A program made the position numbers and the translations under genes. Of a DNA stretch of 64,000 nt, positions 16,523-23,163 are shown piece by piece (positions within the stretch are counted from its first letter, which is position 1; each line of letters begins with the position of its first letter). The notes beneath the pieces are model-generated. The model saw only the letters and a list, made by a program, of their open reading frames with translations. It did no database searches and had not been told where the DNA came from. This stretch comes from Pseudoblastomonas marina (lineage in GTDB: Bacteria; Pseudomonadota; Alphaproteobacteria; Sphingomonadales; Sphingomonadaceae), in contig NZ_BMID01000001.1 in assembly GCF_014641655.1 (NCBI RefSeq), positions 372,001 through 436,000 on the forward strand. Direction: 5' to 3'.

Positions 16523-17523
16523 CCGGCCGGGCCAATACCCTGCTGCGAGAAGTCCCTCGTGCTCTCCTCGCGAGGGTCAAGAGCGGTGAATACGAGGTTT
16601 TCGGATCGATTATTCGATCCAGGGCATCAGGGCGGATCGTAGGACACCTTCAAGAAACTTCCGCTCTTGGCAAATTGGTTTGGCAAGGTCCCATGGGAAT
16701 GGCGAGCTTCTTGGCTGATGCTGTTACTGCCGTCCAGAATGAGCAGATCAAGGCAGCAGTCGAGGTGGTGAAGTCCCTGCAGCTTGCCAATCTGGCGCTG
16801 AGTGCAGCATCGATCGGCGTTTCGGTGGCGGGCACAGGCGCACTCTTGCACAAGCTTTCTGACGTGGAGCGTAAGGTCGATGAGTTGCAGCCTTTGCTGG
16901 AGGTGTTGAGCAGGAATATCAGGGATCTTCGTCAAGAACGAATTGAGGAGGACTTTACGCGGCTTTCGACACTGCTCGCGCAGCTGGAAGAGTGTTGGAG
17001 TCTCTCCCAACCAGAAATGGAGTGGCGCGCAATTGCTCGCGAAGCGCATTTCCTTGCCGAGAACTTCAAGCGGCGCCTGCAGGAGACCAAGAAGGAAGGA
17101 GCGGATCCGCTCGCAGTAATGCCTTTCCTCGACGCGTTCGGACTTGCCTCGATGGTGCGGGTAACTTCGAGAATGGCCTGTGACGACACCGGAGCTGCGC
17201 TAGAAGCGGCCAAGGCGTCTGCCTCTGATCTCATAGCCATGGGCCGCGAGATTCAGCTTGCGCCATTGGTCCTCGCACGCGTTCGGCAATCCACTGATGC
17301 GATGGGTACACCAGCATGGACCAAGGCGATTGAGGAAACCGAGACCGAGCTTCAAGCGCCGATTGGCGTGCTTCGCCAACAGGAAGCGGCTGCCGCCTCA
17401 CGTGCCTTAACCATTGAACATCTTCGTTCGCTCAATGTTTCCGGGCGACAGTGGCTCGAGGCGGCCCGCGTGGAAGAGAGATTCCCGGTCGTCTATTTTC
17501 CCTTCGATGATTCCGATTTTTAG
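16519..17523 (+). CDS. Hypothetical protein with hydrophobic segment and coiled coil, second of cassette
   Basis: 334 residues. A hydrophobic segment at about 92-112 (LANLALSAASIGVSVAGTGA) is followed directly by a predicted coiled coil at about 113-160 (KLSDVERKVDELQPLLEVLS, then NIRDLRQERIEEDFTRLSTL). The rest is helical. No catalytic motif is apparent. It overlaps the upstream membrane-protein gene by 4 bp. The pairing of two small hydrophobic/coiled-coil proteins in an accessory region resembles membrane-acting effector pairs, but this is only an inference. An imperfect hairpin with a T run downstream could terminate the unit. Confidence 0.7.
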   Translation: MTGRANTLLREVPRALLARVKSGEYEVFGSIIRSRASGRIVGHLQETSALGKLVWQGPMGMASFLADAVTAVQNEQIKAAVEVVKSLQLANLALSAASIGVSVAGTGALLHKLSDVERKVDELQPLLEVLSRNIRDLRQERIEEDFTRLSTLLAQLEECWSLSQPEMEWRAIAREAHFLAENFKRRLQETKKEGADPLAVMPFLDAFGLASMVRVTSRMACDDTGAALEAAKASASDLIAMGREIQLAPLVLARVRQSTDAMGTPAWTKAIEETETELQAPIGVLRQQEAAAASRALTIEHLRSLNVSGRQWLEAARVEERFPVVYFPFDDSDF

Positions 17524-17584
17524 GCTGTCCTTTTTTCGGAGTTGCCGTCTCTCCGTGCTGTCACGCCTCGCCCGGCGTCGGGGT

Positions 17585-17638
17585 GGCCGGTCACTGGAGG
17601 AAAGGTGAGACTCCAGCGACCAGCCTGCCGGTGTTTTT
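17585..17638 (+). terminator. Candidate hairpin terminator after the two-gene cassette
   Basis: Arms at 17585-17599 and 17610-17624 (core CTGGAG and CTCCAG) pair at 13 of 15 positions. T5 follows at 17634-17638. It lies 60 bp past the stop of the cassette. A second hairpin, GCTCCCTG and CAGGGAGC with a 6-nt loop at 17661-17682, lies just beyond and downstream of the gene on the other strand. The region between the two convergent genes is noncoding. Confidence 0.45.
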
Positions 17639-17696
17639 CCCGCGACCGCCGGCTGCGCGTGCTCCCTGTCATTGCAGGGAGCGGGCTCGCGCCGCG

Positions 17697-18056
17697 CTAC
17701 CCGCTCACGCAGGCATCAAGTGCCCTGCGTGCGGTGTCGAGCGTGGTCACGCGAAGGCGAGCCAGTGGCTTGTTGCGGAAGGTCTCCAGCGTGTTGAGAT
17801 TGCTGTTGCGGCCGGTCTTCGACCCCGGAAGCCAATCAGGCGCAAGGTCGTTGATCCGTCCCTCGGCGAGCGACCGGGTGAAGTAGAGCAGCGGCGTCCC
17901 CGCGCGTTTCTCGACTGCCACTTCGTGGCCACACGCCGTGCGATAGCGCAGGACATATTTGGAATGTCCTTTCGGGTGTTCCTCAATGTTTCGGTGGCTG
18001 ATGAGAAGCGCGTGCAGTTCAGCGGTCTGGCGACCGAGGCCGGTGGTGTGGTCCAT
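17697..18056 (-). CDS. Hypothetical protein, accessory region
   Basis: 119 residues from the ATG at 18056 (MDHTTGLGRQTAEL), which has AGGAG at 7 bp; a TTG two codons earlier would be too close to that site. The protein contains YVLRYRTACGHEVAVEKRAG and LLYFTRSLAEGRINDLAPDW, suggesting a small alpha/beta fold. I do not recognise it. It lies 23 bp after the stop of the next gene on the same strand, and the two form a likely operon driven from the operator-bearing promoter near 19 kb. Confidence 0.7.
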   Translation of the reverse strand: MDHTTGLGRQTAELHALLISHRNIEEHPKGHSKYVLRYRTACGHEVAVEKRAGTPLLYFTRSLAEGRINDLAPDWLPGSKTGRNSNLNTLETFRNKPLARLRVTTLDTARRALDACVSG

Positions 18057-18079
18057 ATTCAATCTCCTGTTTTCTAAAT

Positions 18080-18976
18080 TCAGTTCTGAATGCCAAGCTT
18101 GGCGGTGATGCCATTGATGACACCGGTCGGCAGGACGCTGCCCTGATCAAACCAGTTGCGAGCGTCATCGAAGGTGAAGCCCAGCTCGTTGCCGAGAGTT
18201 GAGAGGGGGCCCAGATTGACGATGCTGGCGATGAGCAGCCCTCGTGTCGCACCGCATGCATCGGAGTTGGCCAGCTCGCGGGTCAGCCAGGCAGGGGCGA
18301 TCTGCGCAACCTTGAAGTCCTTCCTGCCGACAAGCCATTCGAGCGCGTCTAGGGCATTAAGCGAGACGAATGCCGGCGCTGCCTTGCCACGCTGACGGAC
18401 GGCACGGTCGGCACTTGTCCGGACCTGCTTTCCTGGTCCGCAACGGTTACGAATTGTCCGGATGTCGAGACCGGAAAGAAGGGCGAGATCACCCACGCTC
18501 AATGCGGTTTCGCTCTCGCCGCAGAACCCGCCTTCAATCGTCTCGATCAGATTGAGCCATGCAAACGAGAGGTTGTAGAGTTGCCTGACGGCGCCATTCC
18601 GTGCCCCGGTCAGATCCGTGCCGCCAAGCGCGACGTCCGGCAGGGTCGAGAGGAAGTGCTCGAGGAAATAGAGATTGTCGTTTCGGCCGAATTCGGTGTC
18701 CGGGCGGTTGGGATCGTCGATCGACAGCCCGCGAGCGGAGACCATGGCATGGAGTCGCCGGACCCGCTCGGCGATGTCGAACCGGTCGAGGTCAATTGCA
18801 GCAATCGCTTCCTCGGACAGGTTCTCATCCGCGAGCCCCTCAACCTCGATGCCGAGAAAGCCGTTTCGAAGTTCTTCACCCAGGGGTGCCGCCAGCGTGA
18901 AATAGAGATCATCTGCCTTGAGCAGAAGGCAGTGCCTCAAATTGGTCTCGGTGTCCGTGAGAGACGGGATTTCCAT
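18080..18976 (-). CDS. Hypothetical, putative DNA-binding protein behind tandem palindromes
   Basis: 298 residues from the ATG at 18976 (MEIPSLTD), with GGAG at 7 bp; farther in-frame starts lie inside the promoter. A helix-turn-helix-like stretch is visible at about 160-182 (LSVGDLALLSGLDIRTIRNR). The rest is helical and unrecognised. The promoter upstream has clear -35/-10 elements and two GTGATAT-type palindromes, so the gene is tightly regulated. Autoregulation is a reasonable guess because no other regulator adjoins. The 119-residue hypothetical gene follows in the same direction. Confidence 0.72.
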   Translation of the reverse strand: MEIPSLTDTETNLRHCLLLKADDLYFTLAAPLGEELRNGFLGIEVEGLADENLSEEAIAAIDLDRFDIAERVRRLHAMVSARGLSIDDPNRPDTEFGRNDNLYFLEHFLSTLPDVALGGTDLTGARNGAVRQLYNLSFAWLNLIETIEGGFCGESETALSVGDLALLSGLDIRTIRNRCGPGKQVRTSADRAVRQRGKAAPAFVSLNALDALEWLVGRKDFKVAQIAPAWLTRELANSDACGATRGLLIASIVNLGPLSTLGNELGFTFDDARNWFDQGSVLPTGVINGITAKLGIQN

Positions 18977-18990
18977 GACTGCGCTCCGTT

Positions 18991-19054
18991 GTGATATCTC
19001 CATATCACTCACTTGGAGGATTCGGTCAAGCTAAAAATGATATCTACATATCAC
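18991..19054 (-). promoter_or_regulatory. Promoter with two palindromic operators
   Basis: On the minus strand, -35 TTGACC (19029-19024) and -10 GATATG (19006-19001) are separated by exactly 17 bp. The -10 lies inside a perfect dyad, GTGATAT / ATATCAC with 4-nt centre, at 18991-19008. A second copy, TGATAT / ATATCA with 4-nt centre, lies at 19037-19054 just upstream of the -35. The centres are 46 bp apart. This is the arrangement of a repressor-controlled promoter. Confidence 0.7.
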
Positions 19055-19118
19055 GCTCTACTTCAGTCCAGTCAGTGGTGCCCCATTTTCATCCATCGTC
19101 GTGGCCCTGCCCTCTCGA

Positions 19119-20579
19119 TTACCAAGGCCTGCGCTCCAGCCGCACCACGTTGCGAGCCCTGCCATCCGGTTCGTATTCGGTGAGAAGCCAAGTCCAGTGC
19201 TTCAGCTGATGGCGAACGAACTGACTGAAGCTGTCCGCCTGGTCGTCGTACTTGCCGTGCGGGAAGGCGCGCAGCTCGTTCCGGAAGTCGTCGAGCCACG
19301 GCGCCTCTCGTGGCAACAGAAATCGTCCTGATTCAACTTCCGCAAGGCACGCGTTGAAGCGGTCTTCCTTGCTGGTCACGGGAGCGACTGCAATCGGACG
19401 CAACCTGTTCGTCGCTCGCAGTTCCTGCAGCAACGCATGCCCGCTACCTGCCTTTTCGATTATGACCCGGTCGGCACGATAGCGTCGGCTGAGATCCTGG
19501 ACCGCTCGGAACAGGTCGGGATAGTCGAGCCGTTTGCGGAGCACGTCGAGGAGGTACCATTTTCTCTCGTGGCGCTCGAACCCCCAGGTTGTGCACACCG
19601 AGTAGTCGCTGGTCGGTGCCGCACTCATTCCGGTGTCCCAGCTCTGGACCACCTTGAGGAAGTCGTGCCGCTCCGGAGGTTCATCGTAGACCCCAAACCA
19701 CTTGAGCCGGATCATGTTGCCCTCGGCTGTAACGGGCTCCTGCTGGTACTGCGAAGAGAAGACCACCGGGCCGAGATCACGACGCAACTGGTCAAGCGTC
19801 GCGCGGTTTTCGCGGGAAGGGTTGAGCAGGTCGCCGATTGATCGATGGTGTGACCGTCCCCTGCCGGTCGCGACGCACTCCTCCTTCTCGGCAATGGCGG
19901 GGAGGTTGAGGTGTTGGTATCCCTTCTCGAACATGTAGGCGGGCAAGTCATCCTCGTGGAGGCGTTGCTGGATCGAGATAATGCGCCCCGTTGCCTTGTT
20001 GTTGAGGCGGCTCAGCAAGGTATTGTCGAACCAGTCGCGCAGGTTCTGCCGTTCGACAGCGCTCTTTGCCTCGTCGGCCTTCATGCAGTCATCGACGATA
20101 ATGATGTCTGCGCCGAAGCCCGTAATCGAACCCTGCACCGAAACTGCCTTGCGTACGCCGCCTGCCGTCGTCTCGATTTCGAGGGCGCGGTTGCCGCGAT
20201 CGCTTATCCGCGTGCCTGGAAAATCCTTCTGGTACCAGTCGCTCTCCATCAGCGTGCGGGTCTGGTTCGAATGGTGCCGGGCGAGGTCCTGGCTGTAACT
20301 CGCGACCATGATCTTGGCTTTCGGCTCGTGTCCAAGGACCCACGCGACAAACGCAACAGACGCGGTCACCGACTTCAGGTGCCGCGGCGGAACGGTGATA
20401 ACGAGGCGCCGCTCCTCGCCAGATCGTGCCTGCATGAGGGCATGGCAGATCGCTTCAAGGTACCAAGCCAGCTCGAGCGGCGGATCTCCGGGGTGAAGCG
20501 TCTCGAACGCCTTAATCAGGAATAGCTCGAACTGCTGGCGGCGCATGGCCGACAGGAGGGTGGGTTTGTGTAGGTTCAT
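19119..20579 (-). CDS. terL: Phage terminase large subunit
   Basis: 486 residues. The ATPase domain has a Walker A-like PPRHLKS (64-70) and Walker B IIIVDD (159-164). The C-terminal RNase H-like nuclease has SWDTG near 315 and matching acidic residues further on (DYSVCTTWG; DDQADSF near 455). Large terminases power DNA packaging into phage or gene-transfer-agent heads. It follows the DUF5681 gene with an ATGA overlap, in the usual small-then-large order. No portal, protease or capsid gene follows; the next genes downstream are hypotheticals. It is therefore part of a remnant, a satellite-type element or a re-used packaging module. Confidence 0.93.
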   Translation of the reverse strand: MNLHKPTLLSAMRRQQFELFLIKAFETLHPGDPPLELAWYLEAICHALMQARSGEERRLVITVPPRHLKSVTASVAFVAWVLGHEPKAKIMVASYSQDLARHHSNQTRTLMESDWYQKDFPGTRISDRGNRALEIETTAGGVRKAVSVQGSITGFGADIIIVDDCMKADEAKSAVERQNLRDWFDNTLLSRLNNKATGRIISIQQRLHEDDLPAYMFEKGYQHLNLPAIAEKEECVATGRGRSHHRSIGDLLNPSRENRATLDQLRRDLGPVVFSSQYQQEPVTAEGNMIRLKWFGVYDEPPERHDFLKVVQSWDTGMSAAPTSDYSVCTTWGFERHERKWYLLDVLRKRLDYPDLFRAVQDLSRRYRADRVIIEKAGSGHALLQELRATNRLRPIAVAPVTSKEDRFNACLAEVESGRFLLPREAPWLDDFRNELRAFPHGKYDDQADSFSQFVRHQLKHWTWLLTEYEPDGRARNVVRLERRPW

Positions 20580-21172
20580 GACCTCACTCCTTGCTGTTCA
20601 GCCAATTGCGCTTCGAAGGCAGCCAGTATGGCGAGATCAGCGGAGGAGAGGCTCTCGTCGGTCGTCAATTCCTCGTCAGGTCCGGCGACATCGGGAACCG
20701 CGACCCGCCATAGCTTCATCAACTCGAACTGTGCGCGGGCATCGCCCTTCAGGGCCTTTTCCAGCGTCTTCTGCAGGACCGCCTCGATCTTGCTAATCTT
20801 CCTGGTTCCCTCGGAAGTCCGGACAGCCAGCTTTCCGCCAAGTGTCTCACGCACGATGGTGTTGAGACCCTTTGCCCCCTTGGGCCGGCCCCTTGGATTT
20901 CCGGACTGGCCCGGCTTGAAGCGGGTCGTCACAGGCGGTTTCCCGTAGCCGACTTCGTAGACCGGACCTGGTGAACCCGCTCTAAGTTCTTCTTCAGCAT
21001 CGATTGGGCTCAGCTTTGTAGGTTCGGGGTCGTTGGTGTCCGGAAGCAGGTCGGACGTATCTATCGGCGGCACTGTACGAGTGCGTTTTCTCGCTGGTGG
21101 CAATCGGCGAGGCTGGTCCTCGTCCTCCTCGGGGAAGGCGCTGATCCAGTCGGGAGCAGGTTTGAACGGCAT
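20576..21172 (-). CDS. DUF5681-domain protein, probable small-terminase-like
   Basis: 198 residues from the ATG at 21172 (MPFKPAPDWI), with GGAG upstream; a TTG at 21244 would overlap the previous gene. The DUF5681 signature TRFKPGQSGNPRGRPKGAKG lies at about 85-105, followed by a helical region (TIVRETLGGKLAVR..., about 107-170). DUF5681 proteins are usually encoded directly before a large terminase and probably bind DNA for packaging. Here the stop overlaps the terL start. The first 70 residues are low-complexity and charged. Confidence 0.85.
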   Translation of the reverse strand: MPFKPAPDWISAFPEEDEDQPRRLPPARKRTRTVPPIDTSDLLPDTNDPEPTKLSPIDAEEELRAGSPGPVYEVGYGKPPVTTRFKPGQSGNPRGRPKGAKGLNTIVRETLGGKLAVRTSEGTRKISKIEAVLQKTLEKALKGDARAQFELMKLWRVAVPDVAGPDEELTTDESLSSADLAILAAFEAQLAEQQGVRS

Positions 21173-21240
21173 GGCTCGTCTCCGGAAAACATGGGATGGC
21201 GCGCCGGCCAATTGGTCGGGCCGGCGCGCGAAGAAACTGA

Positions 21241-22662
21241 TCAAGCAGCGCTGGTCGTTTTTTGGGCCGCCGGGATTTCATTCTCGGCCGGGTTGTCGGC
21301 GCGGAGCGCGGCAACTTCGGCAAAGCCTTGGCCAGTTTCGAGCAGCACGGCTCTCTCGCCTGTCATGGTTTCCCATCGCCGGATCGCGACATCGACATAT
21401 CCCGGCTCGATCTCGATGCCGTACCCCCGACGCTTCGTGCGTTCGCATGCCAGTATCGTGGTGCCAGAGCCCATGAAGGCGTCTAGCACGATTTCACCGG
21501 GGTGGGTGACGTCTCGGATCGCGTCGGCAACGAGGGCGGTGGGCTTGACGGTCGGGTGGTCCGCGAGATCCTTCATGCGGTCCTTCCCGAAGGTATTTAT
21601 GCCTGCGTAGTCCCAGACGTTGGTGCGATAACGCCCGTGCTTGCCCAGCTCGACGTTGTTGGTATGCGGGGCCTTCCCCTTCTTCGTGATGAAGACCAGC
21701 TCGTGCTTCGACCGGTACAGGCTCCCCATCCCCCCGTTGTTCTTGTTCCACGCGCACAGGTTGAGCAGCGAAAGTCCGTTACCCTCGATTGCGGACAGCA
21801 ACTCGCCGAGATGACGCCAGTCCATGCACAGATCGAGCACCGCGCCGTCCTTGCAGTGTGGAAGCATCGCCGCGATGAACTCTGACAGGAACGCGGTGAA
21901 CTCGGCCTTGGTCATCTCGCCTGAGGCCATGGCAAACTCGGCATGGCTCACCTTGCCGAGCCCACAGACGTGCCCCGAGACGGGGACGTTGTAGGGTGGG
22001 TCGGTGAATACCATCGCAGCCGTCTTGCCATCGAGCAGCTTCGACCAGTTCGCAGTTTCGAGGCTGGAGCCACAAAGGAGTCGGTGCTCGCCGAGAAGCC
22101 ACAAGTCGCCAGCGCGACTGACTGGTTTTGCCGGCGGTTCAACCTGGTCGTCAGCATGGTCCGCGCTGGGCTCGTCGGCCGGCCCGAAATCTTCCTCGAG
22201 CACCAAGTCAATCTCGGCCGTTTCCCAGCCCAGTATCTCGACCGGGGCCTCATCGAACTCGATGATCGCGGCCAGTTCGATCGCCAGCGCCTCGCGATCC
22301 CAAGCCCCGAGTTCAGCGAGCCGGTTGTCGGCGAGCCGATAGGATCGCACCTGCGCTGGGCTCCATTGGTGGGCGACGATAACAGGCACCTCGGTTATCC
22401 CGACGCGGCGAGCCGCTTCGAGGCGCGCCTCGCCAGCAATGATGATGTCCTGCTCATCGACCAGCATCGGCATCGCGAACCCGAATACTCGGATTGAACC
22501 GGCGAGTTTGACCAGCTGCTTCTCCGGGTGCTTGCGTGGATTGTTCTCGTATCGCTTGAGCGAGACCAGCGACCGATACTCGATTGGGCCGAGCTTTTGC
22601 TCGAGCGAGGCGATGTCATTGCGAATGCCGTTGGCGGCCCGCTTCTTTGATTGGCTTTTCAT
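21241..22662 (-). CDS. ParB-domain DNA adenine/cytosine-N4 methyltransferase
   Basis: 473 residues from the ATG at 22662 (MKSQSKKRA), with AAGGA at 9 bp. A ParB/sulfiredoxin-like domain lies at about 28-120: SLVSLKRYENNPRKHPEKQ, then IIIAGEARLEAARRVG and RSYRLADNRLAELGAWD. The methyltransferase domain starts near 185, with motif IV TDPPYNV (220-226) before the SAM-binding motif I DAFMGSGTT (about 413-421), the order of beta-class enzymes. ParB-methyltransferase fusions recur beside terminase genes in prophages and probably modify packaged or replicating phage DNA. The target site is unknown. Confidence 0.92.
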   Translation of the reverse strand: MKSQSKKRAANGIRNDIASLEQKLGPIEYRSLVSLKRYENNPRKHPEKQLVKLAGSIRVFGFAMPMLVDEQDIIIAGEARLEAARRVGITEVPVIVAHQWSPAQVRSYRLADNRLAELGAWDREALAIELAAIIEFDEAPVEILGWETAEIDLVLEEDFGPADEPSADHADDQVEPPAKPVSRAGDLWLLGEHRLLCGSSLETANWSKLLDGKTAAMVFTDPPYNVPVSGHVCGLGKVSHAEFAMASGEMTKAEFTAFLSEFIAAMLPHCKDGAVLDLCMDWRHLGELLSAIEGNGLSLLNLCAWNKNNGGMGSLYRSKHELVFITKKGKAPHTNNVELGKHGRYRTNVWDYAGINTFGKDRMKDLADHPTVKPTALVADAIRDVTHPGEIVLDAFMGSGTTILACERTKRRGYGIEIEPGYVDVAIRRWETMTGERAVLLETGQGFAEVAALRADNPAENEIPAAQKTTSAA

Positions 22663-23163
22663 CTGAAATGTCCTTCGTTGCCGAGCAGGCAGCACGAGTA
22701 GGGACGAGGCTTGCAGCACGCGGGCGACAACCAAGGTCCCGCCAGGTGCAGTGCACGGCGGTTGCTGTTGGTTGTCCCGAGAATTGCTGCTGTGCGCCGA
22801 AGGGCGCGGTGCCTCTGCCTCGAAGGACAGCGATGAGGTTGGATTGGGCTCCCTGCTCGTCAAGGAGGCCGAGCAAAAATAGTCCGCGAAAATCGCGAAC
22901 ATGCTTCCCTGCTAATCGACAGATTGATCCCTGCTCGCGCCTGTAAATTCCCTGTTATCGTTTTAGGGAAATCCATTCTGGGAATGGCTGATTTCTGCCG
23001 GTCCAGCGTACCGACCCGGCCCCTCATCGGAGGCATAATTCATCTTTTCCCTGTTAATTCCCTTGAAGCAGGGAATTGCATGTGGAGAGCGGTTCGCAGC
23101 TGACTGCCTCCTCCGCCATTTTCCCCGATCGTTTACGAACCGTCACGACCGCGCGCGGGATGA
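22663..23163. other. Noncoding 0.5-kb gap at the island edge
   Basis: This stretch separates the phage-like genes from ligD. I see no convincing gene: an in-frame extension of the methyltransferase covers 22663-22902 but lacks a ribosome site and has no recognisable sequence. The promoter of the methyltransferase unit should lie here. The part from 22905 to 23077 carries the TTCCCTG-type repeats described separately. Confidence 0.6.
22905..23077. repeat. Cluster of TTCCCTG(T/C)TA motifs and nested inverted repeats
   Basis: Copies are TTCCCTGCTA (22905), ATCCCTGCTC (22927), TTCCCTGTTA (22948), TTCCCTGTTA (23047) and an adjoining AATTCCCT (23056). Inverted partners are AGGGAA at 22965 and AGGGAATT at 23070. 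AATTCCCT and AGGGAATT form a perfect 8-bp hairpin with a 6-nt loop. CCATTC and GAATGG form another at 22973-22987. The cluster sits at the junction between phage-like genes and core ligD, so it could be an integration end or a regulator-binding array. Confidence 0.6.
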
